From Pseudolabrys sp. (GTDB taxonomy: Bacteria > Pseudomonadota > Alphaproteobacteria > Rhizobiales > Xanthobacteraceae): DNA of 64,000 bases. The stretch lies in the NCBI GenBank assembly GCA_019689975.1, contig JADGGK010000003.1, forward strand, positions 44,501-108,500. The letters are read 5' to 3'. Shown piece by piece: positions 56,634 through 64,000 of the stretch. Below the pieces are notes generated by a model. It was given only the letters and a program-made list of their open reading frames with translations, searched no databases and was not told where the DNA came from. The translations under genes were made by a program, and so were the position numbers. Every line of letters begins with the position of its first letter. Position 1 is the first letter of the stretch.

Positions 56634-57752
56634 TCAGAGATCGAGCTTCAGGCCCTTATACATCGAGGGATCGACGTAACCGAAGGTCGGCGATTCCATC
56701 ACCTCGAGCTGGGCCTTGAAGATGCGGGCCGCGTCCTTGTCCTTGTTGGCCCACTTGAACCAGATCGGCACCGCCAGGCGCTGGAATTTCTCCAGATCCT
56801 CGACCGGAAGACGGTTGATCTGCGTGCCCGCCTTCTCGAACTTCACCCACGCCTCCATGTCCGCCTTCTGTATCGCGGCGTGATGGATGCGCGAGTAGAC
56901 CTCTATTTCGTCCTCGAGCCATTGCTGCATCTTGGGTGACAGCTTGTTCCAGTGGTTCATGCCGACGCAGAAATCCATGAGGTCGACCGGCTGGTAGATC
57001 GACTCCAGGCCGCGCGGACCCATCCAGATGTATTTGGTGACCTGCTGGAAGCCCAGATCCCAGTTAACCGCCGGTCCGGTATAGTCGGCCGCCTCGATCG
57101 TGCCTTTCTCCAGAGCGGAGAAGACCTCCCCGCCCGGCAACAGCGTCGTCTTGGCGCCGGCGGCGGCGAATCCTTCCGCGATCATACCGCCCGGCACGCG
57201 CAGTTTGAGATCCTTGAAATCCTCGATCGAACGGATCGGCTTCTTCGAGTGGATGATGTTCGGACCATGATGGATGCGACCGACATAATACAGGCCCTGC
57301 TTGGCAAAGACTTCGCGCGCGAGCTTGAGGCCGTCCTTGCTGTAGAAGAAGACATCCCATTCGTGCGGATAGCGCAAACCCATCAGGTACGACGACAGGA
57401 ACGCGGTGGCGGGGATCTTGCCCGCCCAGTACAGGGTGAAGGAGTTCATGGCTTCCAACACCCCGTTCTTCACGCCATCGATTAGTTCGAAGTCGCCGAC
57501 GATTTCCTTGGCCGCGAAAGGCTTGAATTCAAGCTCGCCACCGGTCTTTTCCTTGATGCTGTTGGCCCAGTTCTTGAAGGTCGTAAGACCGACGCCGGCC
57601 GGCCAGGAAGTCTGCACCTTCCAGGTGGTGGTCGTCGCCGCTTCCGCATTGCGGATATACGGCGCCGCCACCGCAGCAGCGGCAACGCCGCCGATCATTG
57701 TGCGGCGGCTCACTCTGCTTCGCCTGTTCGTCCGCTCAAATGTGTCGATCAT
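56634..57752 (-). CDS. TRAP transporter substrate-binding protein (DctP family), Tat-exported
   Basis: 372 aa. Twin-arginine signal SRRTMIGGVAAAAVAAPYI within the first 40 residues, followed by TTTWKVQTSWPAGVGLTTFKNWANSI. The DctP-type ligand-binding stretch is RSIEDFKDLKLRVPGGMIAEGFAAAGA, with the arginine of KLRVPGG probably gripping a carboxylate, and YTGPAVNWDLGFQQVTKYIWMGP. Sequence resembles the group that binds 2-oxo acids or lactate (TakP-like), but that is inference. GGGAGGATC precedes the start. A stem-loop follows the stop. Confidence 0.92.
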   Translation of the reverse strand: MIDTFERTNRRSRVSRRTMIGGVAAAAVAAPYIRNAEAATTTTWKVQTSWPAGVGLTTFKNWANSIKEKTGGELEFKPFAAKEIVGDFELIDGVKNGVLEAMNSFTLYWAGKIPATAFLSSYLMGLRYPHEWDVFFYSKDGLKLAREVFAKQGLYYVGRIHHGPNIIHSKKPIRSIEDFKDLKLRVPGGMIAEGFAAAGAKTTLLPGGEVFSALEKGTIEAADYTGPAVNWDLGFQQVTKYIWMGPRGLESIYQPVDLMDFCVGMNHWNKLSPKMQQWLEDEIEVYSRIHHAAIQKADMEAWVKFEKAGTQINRLPVEDLEKFQRLAVPIWFKWANKDKDAARIFKAQLEVMESPTFGYVDPSMYKGLKLDL

Positions 57753-57845
57753 GGCCGATCCTCCCTGTTCGTTGCTTGCGCAGCACGTTTTTTACGCGAC
57801 CGGACCGGGTAGGCTGCCCCGGCCCGCACCGCTCACACCAACACA

Positions 57846-57889
57846 CCGTGGGGAGGTCACTATTCCAAAATTTTTTTTGCGCCCCACGG
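57846..57889 (-). promoter_or_regulatory. 5' UTR inverted repeat with A-tract upstream of dctP
   Basis: CCGTGGGG (57846-57853) and CCCCACGG (57882-57889) are exact complements with a 28-base loop containing an eight-T run. It is about 94 bp upstream of the dctP start. It may be an operator or an mRNA leader structure for the TRAP operon. Confidence 0.45.
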
Positions 57890-58024
57890 AAGGGAGGTTA
57901 ACACGATCCGGCCGCAGTCAAGTAGAGGCCTGCCATAGTCATATGGGAGCATTGACCGCCAATACGGCGCAAGCCGTCGGCGGGGCGTCAGCCCGGATTT
58001 CTGCTGGCGTCCTGGACTTTCGAC

Positions 58025-58771
58025 CTATCGGGCCGGCGGCTCGCCCGCGGTCCTCGAAGACGCAGCCTTGCTGCCTGCGCCCGCAAGCTTGTTGACGAGT
58101 TCGGTGTCCTTGGCGAGTTCGGCCGCCTTGCCGGAATAGACCACCTTGCCGTCGTCCAGGATATAGGCCCGATCGGCGATCGAAAGCGACAACGGCGCAT
58201 TCTGCTCGATCAGCAGGACCGCCAGGCCCTCCTCCCGCATCTGGCGCACCACCTGCATCACCTCGCGTACGATGAGCGGTGCAAGCCCCTGGCTCGGTTC
58301 GTCGAGCAGCATGAGTTTCGGGTTGAGCAGGAGCGGCCTCGCAATCGAAAGCATTTCCTGCTCCCCGCCGGAAAGCTGTCGTCCCGGCTGCGACCTGCGC
58401 TCGGCGAGCCGCGGGAAGAGCCTGAAGACACGTTCAACATCCCATGGTCCGGGCCGGGCTTGCGGCACCCTGAGATTTTCCAGCACCGTCAGCCCGCCGA
58501 AGATCTTGCGACCCTCGGGTACGTAGCCGACGCCAAGCCCGGCGATGCGATGTGGCGGCCAATGCGTGGTGTCGTGGCCGAGTATCTCGCAGCGCCCTCC
58601 CCGCGGAGGCGTCAGACCCATGAGGCTGCGCACGGTGGTCGTCTTGCCGGCACCGTTGCGCCCCAACACGGCGACAATCTCCCCCTCGTTCACCTCAAGC
58701 GAGACGCCGTGCAGAATATGGCTTTTGCCGTAGAAAGAATGGATGTCATGTGCGCGCAAAACCGCAGTCAT
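58025..58771 (-). CDS. livF: LivF-like ABC transporter ATPase
   Basis: 248 aa. Walker A GRNGAGKTTTVRSLMG, signature LSGGEQEMLSIARPLL, Walker B LMLLDEPSQGL. The overall opening LRAHDIHSFYGKSHILHGVSLEVNEGEIVAVLG is LivF-typical. Together with LivG it powers a branched-chain-amino-acid-type importer. The ATG at 58771 overlaps the livG stop (ATGA). It is the last gene of the operon; a 272-bp gap precedes dctP. Confidence 0.93.
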   Translation of the reverse strand: MTAVLRAHDIHSFYGKSHILHGVSLEVNEGEIVAVLGRNGAGKTTTVRSLMGLTPPRGGRCEILGHDTTHWPPHRIAGLGVGYVPEGRKIFGGLTVLENLRVPQARPGPWDVERVFRLFPRLAERRSQPGRQLSGGEQEMLSIARPLLLNPKLMLLDEPSQGLAPLIVREVMQVVRQMREEGLAVLLIEQNAPLSLSIADRAYILDDGKVVYSGKAAELAKDTELVNKLAGAGSKAASSRTAGEPPAR

Positions 58772-59577
58772 TCGAGCGACCCCAGATAGGCGGCACGCAC
58801 CCGGGGATCGGCGGAAATCGCGTCCGGCTCCCCTTCCGCCAGCACCCGACCTTGGTCAAGCACCGTGATGCGCTGCGCGATACCAAAAACGATATCCATG
58901 TCGTGTTCGATGAACAGGATGGTCATGCCCTGATCGCGGTGCAACCGGCGGATCAGATCGACCATGTGGTCCGTCTCGTGGTCCCCCATCCCGGCCGTCG
59001 GCTCGTCGAGCAGCAACAGTCGTGGGTTGGCGCTGAGCGCCACCGCGACCTCGACAACGCGTTGATCGCCATGGGCCAGCTCCCCGACGATGCGATTGGC
59101 CTTCCCGTCGAGATTGACGATGTCGATCAATTCAAAGACCCGGGAATTGATCGCGGCGCGCTCGCGGCGGCTTATCCACGGCCTAGCGTTGAGTCGCAGC
59201 GCGGTTTCGACGCCAATGCGGATATTCTCGAATACGCTCAGATCCGGGAGCACTTCGGTGATCTGGAACGTGCGAACGATGCCTTTGGCCACGCGCTCGA
59301 CGATAGTCTGCCCGGTAATGTCTTCGCCTTCAAAAATCACCTTACCGCCGGTCGGCGGCAAGAGACCGCTGATCAGGTTGAAGAATGTGGTTTTTCCGGC
59401 CCCATTGGGCCCGATCACGGCGCGCAGTTCTCCCGCATGCATCTCGAAGGTGACGCCGTCGACCGCTTTCAGCGTGCCGAAATGACGCGATACGTTGTCC
59501 ATGCGCAGCAGCGGCCCGGTCTTTCCCGCAGGCGGACGGCCGTCTTGCCCGGTCCTTTCCATGGTTGCGGCGGTCAT
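58768..59577 (-). CDS. livG: LivG-like ABC transporter ATPase
   Basis: 269 aa from the ATG at 59577, which overlaps the livM stop (ATGA). Walker A IGPNGAGKTTFFNLISG and Walker B LLLLDEPTAGMGDHETDHMVDLIRRL. A signature-like LAHGDQRVVEVAVAL takes the place of LSGGQ, and VRTFQITEVLPDLSVFENI is the Q-loop. Its C-terminal RVRAAYLG segment is LivG-typical. The longer frame upstream is rejected as it lies inside livM. Confidence 0.93.
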   Translation of the reverse strand: MTAATMERTGQDGRPPAGKTGPLLRMDNVSRHFGTLKAVDGVTFEMHAGELRAVIGPNGAGKTTFFNLISGLLPPTGGKVIFEGEDITGQTIVERVAKGIVRTFQITEVLPDLSVFENIRIGVETALRLNARPWISRRERAAINSRVFELIDIVNLDGKANRIVGELAHGDQRVVEVAVALSANPRLLLLDEPTAGMGDHETDHMVDLIRRLHRDQGMTILFIEHDMDIVFGIAQRITVLDQGRVLAEGEPDAISADPRVRAAYLGSLE

Positions 59578-60512
59578 CGCACCTCCACCCGACGCGCCAG
59601 AATGCCGAGGACACCTCGCGGAAACAGCAATACGATCAGCACGAAGATCATGCCGATGAACGTCATCCAATTGCCCGTGATGCTGGAAAGGTAATCTTGC
59701 GCCACCACGAAGATGATCACGCCGATCAGCGGGCCGAAAAAGCTGCGCATCCCTCCGAGCACGATCATGATCACAAAATTTCCAGAGAGGATCCAGTGCA
59801 GATCCTGGGGCGAGGTAAAATTGAACAGGAGCGCGTTGAGCGTGCCGGCAAAGGCGGTAATGAATCCCGCGATGGCGAATGCGGCCCAGATATAGCGCTC
59901 GACCCTCACGCCGAGGAATTCTATGCGACGGCGATTCTCACGAATCGCAACGAAGGTATGACCGAGCGGGGATTGCAGAACCATCCACATGACGGCAACT
60001 GCAACCGTGAAACCGAGCAGGACAAGATAGTAGAAATTCGTTTCGTCAAGCCTGTAAAGCCACGGGCCGAAATGAATGTCCTGTCGACTGAAGCCGGCGA
60101 GCCCGTCTTCGCCGCCGGTCACCTCGTTCCAACGCACCATGATGAAATAGAACAGTTGGCCGATGGCGATAGTGATCATTGCAAAATAAATGCCGCGCCG
60201 GCGCATGACCAATGGCCCGAGCAACGTCGCTGCCGCGCCGCCGACAAGCGTGCCGATAAGGATCGCCAGCGGCGTGGAGGGTGCAAGATATTTCAGTGTC
60301 ATGCCGGCGCCGTAAGCGCCGAGCCCGAAATAGGCCGCCTGCCCAAACGAAAGGCCACCGGTAAATCCAAGCAGGACGTTCAGGCCCATGGTGGCGATTG
60401 CGTAAATCAGCACTTTCGAGCCGAGCGCGGTATAGCCGCCGATCAGGGGGAGCCACCATGGCAGCGCCACAAGCGCCACCCAGATCGCGGCGATCGCAAT
60501 GATGCGATTCAT
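59574..60512 (-). CDS. livM: LivM-like ABC permease
   Basis: 312 aa with about 10 membrane helices. Conserved GLNVLLGFTGGLSFGQAAYFGLGAYGAG and QSPLGHTFVAIRENRRRIEFLGVRVERY (EAA-type loop contacting the ATPase) are clear LivM marks. It overlaps both livH and livG by 4 bp. Substrates of such transporters include branched-chain amino acids, amides and aromatics; not resolved here. Confidence 0.92.
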   Translation of the reverse strand: MNRIIAIAAIWVALVALPWWLPLIGGYTALGSKVLIYAIATMGLNVLLGFTGGLSFGQAAYFGLGAYGAGMTLKYLAPSTPLAILIGTLVGGAAATLLGPLVMRRRGIYFAMITIAIGQLFYFIMVRWNEVTGGEDGLAGFSRQDIHFGPWLYRLDETNFYYLVLLGFTVAVAVMWMVLQSPLGHTFVAIRENRRRIEFLGVRVERYIWAAFAIAGFITAFAGTLNALLFNFTSPQDLHWILSGNFVIMIVLGGMRSFFGPLIGVIIFVVAQDYLSSITGNWMTFIGMIFVLIVLLFPRGVLGILARRVEVR

Positions 60513-61378
60513 TCGAACAAACCTTCCTCGCCGAAAAGGCCGCGCGGCCGCACTACCAGCACGATCAGCATCATCAGATAGATCACCGCCTCGCTTGCGG
60601 CAGGGTAATAGGTCGTCGTAATGCCTGCGGCGAGGCCGATGATCAACCCGCCCACGACTGCACCGAACAGGCTTCCCACACCGCCGATGATGATGGCAAC
60701 GAAGCTCGGCATGATCAGGCTGTTGCCCATCGGCGGCGTGAGGCCGAGCACGCCGGCCGCCAGCACGCCGGAAAGTCCCGCGAACAGGCAGCCAAAGCCG
60801 AAGTTGAGCGCGCGCAAACGGTAGATGTTCACGCCGAGAGCCGCGGTCGTTTCAAGATCGTTGATGCCGGCGCGAATGCGTATCCCGAGCAACGTGTAAC
60901 GGAGCAGCAGGTATAGCCCGACCACCGCCGCAGTCGTAATGACGATGACGAACAGCCGGTAACCGGTGACGAAAAAATAGACCTCACTCACCGGTGAATT
61001 GATCACGTCGGGAATCTCGAGCGGCAGACCCTGTGGTCCCCATATGGTGCGCGTCATGTCCTCAACGATGAGCGCAAGCCCGAATGTGAGGAGCAGGCTG
61101 TAGAGCGGATCAGTGCGTTTGTAGATCGGACGGATCAGGAGCCGTTCAACGGCAAGTCCAATGGCGGCGGCGAGAATCGGCCCGGCGACCAACGCACCCC
61201 AGAATCCGAGATAAGGACTCAAGGCATAAGCAAGATAGGCGCCGATGACGAGAAATCCGCCATGCGCCATGTTGATCACGGAATTCAGGCTCAGGATAAG
61301 CGCCAGGCCGAGGGCCATGAGCGCGTAGAACACGCCCTGAATCAGCCCGTTGAAGGCATTGAATAGCAGCAGTTGCAT
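60509..61378 (-). CDS. livH: LivH-like ABC permease
   Basis: 289 aa from the ATG at 61378; a GTG five codons upstream is also possible. The conserved start QGVFYALMALGLALILSLNSVINMAHGGFLVIGAYLAY and TLLGIRIRAGINDLETTAALGVN (EAA loop) are LivH features, with a GGVGSLFGAVVGGLIIGL segment near the end. It is preceded by a perfect stem-loop that separates it from the binding-protein gene. Confidence 0.92.
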   Translation of the reverse strand: MQLLLFNAFNGLIQGVFYALMALGLALILSLNSVINMAHGGFLVIGAYLAYALSPYLGFWGALVAGPILAAAIGLAVERLLIRPIYKRTDPLYSLLLTFGLALIVEDMTRTIWGPQGLPLEIPDVINSPVSEVYFFVTGYRLFVIVITTAAVVGLYLLLRYTLLGIRIRAGINDLETTAALGVNIYRLRALNFGFGCLFAGLSGVLAAGVLGLTPPMGNSLIMPSFVAIIIGGVGSLFGAVVGGLIIGLAAGITTTYYPAASEAVIYLMMLIVLVVRPRGLFGEEGLFE

Positions 61379-61420
61379 TGTCGGCTCGATCACCTGTCGT
61401 GGGACGTGCGGGCCTCACGT

Positions 61421-61458
61421 TACACCGCGCCGCCCGCAAGCAGTGGCGGCGCGGTGTA
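61421..61458 (-). promoter_or_regulatory. Perfect intercistronic stem-loop between binding-protein gene and livH
   Basis: TACACCGCGCCGCC (61421-61434) and GGCGGCGCGGTGTA (61445-61458) pair perfectly over 14 bp with a 10-base loop. It is 31 bp past the stop of the binding-protein gene and 43 bp before livH. Without a T-tract it is probably an mRNA-stability or partial-termination element. Confidence 0.8.
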
Positions 61459-61488
61459 GGCAAACCCGCAAGAGCGAGCACGGGAGCG

Positions 61489-62745
61489 TCACGATTTGTA
61501 ATCGAGCTTGCAGCCGGTTTCCGCCACGGGCAATGCGACCTTCTCACCCGACACGATTTCCGCAACTTTAAACAGATTCGGATAAGTGCCGTCCTGAATC
61601 ACTTCGCCGGGGAATTCGCTGGACATCAGCTGATGGTCGCCGGGCCGGAAATAGACCTTGTTGGGTTGCAGTTTGATTTCCGGCGGCAGTTCCAGTCCCT
61701 CCAGGGCCCTGGCGATTTTGACCGCATCGAGCGATTTCGCCTTGGCAACGCCCATTGCCAGCGAATGCAGGCCGGCATAGCCGAACCACGTCCGCGCGCT
61801 CGGATAGGTTCCGTCCGTGTAAATCTTCTGATAGGCGGCAACCCACTCCTTGACATGCGGCGTATTCGGCTGATTCCAGTACCATTCGAGCGTCCACCAA
61901 CCAAGCTTGGCTTCCCGCGGCAACGCCCGCAGCACCTCCAATTCGCTGAGACCGCCACCAATGGCGAATTTCTTCGTCAGACCGAACTGCGCGGCCTGCT
62001 TCATGGAGTTCACGAGGTCCTGCCCATCGGTAAGATTGATCAGCACGTCGGGCTTTGATTGCTCGGCCTTGATGAGATAAGAGGAAAAATCGGTCGTCCC
62101 GAGCGGAGCAAGCGAGTTGCCGAGAACCGTGCCGCCCATTTTTTTCAGCAGCTTGGCATAGGACTCCTGAAGCGTATGGCCGAACGCGTAATCGGGCGTA
62201 ATGAAATACCACTTGCCACCGAACTTCTTGTAGAGCGTCTCGGCCAGACCTGCCGCCAACATGTACGTCGTGGTGCAGATGCGGAAGGTGGTCCAGTGGC
62301 ACTGCGCGCCGGTCACAGGATCGGTATGGCCGCCCGTCACCATGTAGATCATGCCCTTTTCGTGCGCGACTTGATTGACCGAAAGCGCTGTTGCCGAGGA
62401 TACGGCGCCCATCAGCAGCGAGACCTTGTCCTGCTCGATCAGCTTGTGCGCTTTTTGCGCGGCAAGCCCTGCATTGGCGGCATCGTCCTCGGTAACCAAT
62501 TCTATCTTACGACCGAGCATGCCGCCTTTTGCGTTGATCTCGGCAAGCGCCATCAACGCGCCGCGCTTCTCGCTCTCGCCTTCGGCGGCATAGGTCCCAG
62601 TGAAGGGGTCGTGCATCCCGATCTTGATCGGTGTCTCCCCCTGCGCATAGGTGAGAATCGCCGGCGAAAACACCGCCGAAGCGCCGAGCGCCGCGCCGGC
62701 CTTGACGATCGTCCGACGGCTCACCGATGGAAGCTTGTTGGTCAT
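61489..62745 (-). CDS. ABC transporter substrate-binding protein, Leu/Ile/Val type
   Basis: 418 aa from the ATG at 62745, with GGGAGGG six bases upstream. A Tat signal SRRTIVKAGAALGASAVFSPAIL is followed by the periplasmic type-1 fold: PIKIGMHDPFTGTYAAEGESEKRGALMALAEINAKGG, DDAANAGLAAQKAHKLIEQDKVSLLMGAVSSATALSV, and AYYITPDYAFGH-type hinge as YFITPDYAFGHTLQESY. Seven residues ending CKLDYKS close the protein. It is the first gene of the minus-strand liv operon. Tat export of a LivK-type protein is usual in this group. Confidence 0.92.
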   Translation of the reverse strand: MTNKLPSVSRRTIVKAGAALGASAVFSPAILTYAQGETPIKIGMHDPFTGTYAAEGESEKRGALMALAEINAKGGMLGRKIELVTEDDAANAGLAAQKAHKLIEQDKVSLLMGAVSSATALSVNQVAHEKGMIYMVTGGHTDPVTGAQCHWTTFRICTTTYMLAAGLAETLYKKFGGKWYFITPDYAFGHTLQESYAKLLKKMGGTVLGNSLAPLGTTDFSSYLIKAEQSKPDVLINLTDGQDLVNSMKQAAQFGLTKKFAIGGGLSELEVLRALPREAKLGWWTLEWYWNQPNTPHVKEWVAAYQKIYTDGTYPSARTWFGYAGLHSLAMGVAKAKSLDAVKIARALEGLELPPEIKLQPNKVYFRPGDHQLMSSEFPGEVIQDGTYPNLFKVAEIVSGEKVALPVAETGCKLDYKS

Positions 62746-62894
62746 ATGGCCCTCCCTGCGGGACGTTCTGTTAATTAAAACATTAAGAGCGACGTCGGGC
62801 ACGTCGGTCGCCTTGCAACCTGAACGCGCCACGCTGTCGCCCTGTTGCGGATGTTAGTGTGACGTGCCGATCTCCTGCAAGTCTTTGTTCGGAA

Positions 62895-63648
62895 TCAGTC
62901 CATTTGAGACAGCGGGGTTTCCTGGCTCGCAAGGGTGAGATACTCGGCCGAGGTTCTGCCGCCAAGGGCGCCGGGCGACCTGTCGTGGTTGTAGAGATGG
63001 GCGAAGGCGTCGATGCGCTCATTGAGGTGATCGAGCGAGGTGATCGAGCCGATGCGGGAGATCGTGGCAGGCATAGAACTCGTATCGCCGGGTGCCGCTG
63101 CAACGCTCCGCGGTGCCATTGCAGTGCGGGCGCTTGGCATGGCGCGTGCGCGCGAGCATGCGGAGTCGCCGCGCAGCCGGCCTCCCGCGCAGCGCCGGCA
63201 TCGGCCTCACCACGCCACGATCGGCGTGATGGCACGGAATGCGGCCGACGGTGGAGACGGCAAGGCCCGCGCGACCCCCGAGCCGGCCAAGCTTGTGCTT
63301 GCCCCACATCGGCTTATCGGCCCCAAGCTCCCCCACCGCCTTGACCTGGGCCGACGACCAGGCGGGCTTGCGCAGCCGATGCGGGCGGCGGCTCTCCGGC
63401 TCGGGCGCCTCCTGCCAGCGGTAAAACGTGGGGCGCGGCGCGCCCACCGCTTCCGCGGCTTCCTGCCCTGTCAGGCCGCTTGTCATGGCGCGCCGCCAGC
63501 GGGTGAGTGTGTCGCGTCCGATCGCCGCTGCGGGATTGAGGGTCTTTGCCGCGATCGGCCGCAACGCACGCCGGCCGTTGCGGATAAAATGGCCGGGCGG
63601 GCCGAAAATCCGCATCGTGGGGCCTCCTTCAAGCGAAAGTCCCGGCAT
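62895..63648 (-). pseudogene. Remnant of an IS481-type transposase
   Basis: The 5' part (63648 downwards) reads as a helix-turn-helix transposase start: GRDTLTRWRRAMTSGLTGQEAAEAVGAPRPTFYRWQ, then WGKHKLGRLGGRAGLAVSTVGRI. The catalytic DDE core that should follow is missing. The C-terminal end appears as HCNGTAERCSGTRRYEFYACHDLPHRLD in this frame. It continues in another frame as LNERIDAFAHLYNHDRSPGALGGRTSAEYL (62895-63140). So there is an internal deletion and a frameshift. No clean terminal inverted repeats were seen. Confidence 0.78.
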
Positions 63649-63924
63649 CTTCAGCTTCGGAGACCCCGAGCCTTTCTCAAGCCTCCGCGTCTTACATCTG
63701 ATTGGACCCGGTCGCTAAAATGATCGTCATGCCGGCTACGAATCGCGTCGCCCACGTCGTGCCGCCCCGCCTGATGGCGGGTCACCCACCGCCCTCCGCA
63801 TTGATCCGCATGATGGTGATTTCTAGCACACCCGCGCCGCAGCCATGACGACATCGCGATCCACCGGCGAAGCGCTCGCTCGTCGCGCAGCGAACCTGCA
63901 GCCAAGCACAACAGGAGATCGCCC

Positions 63925-64000
63925 GTGAAAGGCCTTCTTTCCACCCTCGCCCTCGTGTGGCGAATCGCCAGCCCCTATTTCCTCAGCTCGCGCGATCGCT
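63925..64000 (+). CDS. Start of an ABC exporter-like protein (cut by window edge)
   Basis: Only 25 codons are visible: a GTG at 63925 with AGGAG 8 bases upstream, then KGLLSTLALVWRIASPYFLSS. WRIASPYF is the usual N-terminus of YddA/SbmA-like ABC permease-ATPase fusions in this group; identification is tentative. The preceding 276 bp (63649-63924) hold no gene I can support. Confidence 0.5.
   Translation, partial: MKGLLSTLALVWRIASPYFLSSRDR

Noticed and set aside
57897..57921. TTGACT...TTAACC as a sigma-70 promoter for dctP
   Set aside because: The -35-like box is fair but the spacing (15) and the -10 are poor; left out of the features.
63651..63944. 97-codon minus-strand frame near the right edge
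   Set aside because: No domain, His/Arg-rich composition, and it overlaps the ribosome site of the gene starting at 63925.

Overview
The window is a contiguous piece of a high-GC alphaproteobacterial chromosome, most likely from the order Hyphomicrobiales (Rhizobiales), near the Nitrobacteraceae/Xanthobacteraceae. The evidence is the mix of genes: lineage-typical small proteins (DUF6101-like, DUF4170, DUF2093, DUF2076), a hisZ-hisG pair, a TipF-like degenerate EAL protein, a CheZ-type phosphatase, a CIRCE-controlled groESL operon, and several Tat-exported binding proteins. I saw no rRNA, tRNA, CRISPR array, prophage or plasmid function. It is mostly core chromosome with one decayed insertion sequence.

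Layout. 1-3.1 kb: the end of a 5-oxoprolinase/hydantoinase. 3.2-7 kb: an EmrAB-type efflux pair divergent from a TetR repressor, with two identical 19-bp operators between them. 7-11.2 kb: small hypotheticals, PmbA/TldE and a CysQ-like phosphatase. 11.2-14.2 kb: a lipid A/Kdo operon (DUF374 acyltransferase, waaA, lpxK). 14.2-21.5 kb: DUF2093, xseA, purD, a cupin/kinase-like pair, tadA, an RluB-like pseudouridine synthase and rsmD. 21.5-32.1 kb: a mainly minus-strand series: mutL, two secreted M16 peptidase-family proteins, a secreted unknown, lspA, ileS and ribF. 32.2-35 kb: an orphan CheY, a HAD phosphatase and a TipF-like EAL protein. 35-45.3 kb: a GT-C glycosyltransferase, a class III aminotransferase, hisS, hisZ-hisG, then GtrA / GT2 / YdjC-type deacetylase. 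45.3-49.4 kb: DUF2076, an L,D-transpeptidase, CheZ, an MFS permease and a lipoprotein. 49.5-52.6 kb: groESL and a dienelactone hydrolase. 52.7-62.8 kb: amidase, a complete TRAP transporter and a complete branched-chain-amino-acid-type ABC transporter, all on the minus strand. 62.9-63.6 kb: an IS481-type transposase remnant. The right edge cuts the start of an ABC exporter-like gene.

How the genes may work together. Envelope functions recur: lpxK/waaA/DUF374, lspA, L,D-transpeptidase, secreted M16 proteins, and a possible set for modifying lipid-linked sugars (GT2, GtrA, YdjC deacetylase and, 7 kb away, a GT39-like transferase). That set has the same enzyme classes as the Francisella FlmF2-NaxD-FlmK route that puts galactosamine on lipid A; this link is inference. 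A second pattern is that both solute-transporter operons (TRAP and Liv) carry a perfect stem-loop directly after the binding-protein gene, which fits uneven expression of binding protein and permease. CheY, CheZ and the TipF-like protein are scattered motility/signalling genes outside a che cluster. Nothing here is clearly a wholly new system; the sugar-modification set, the TRAP small subunit with an extra N-terminal module, and the repeated hairpins are the best leads.
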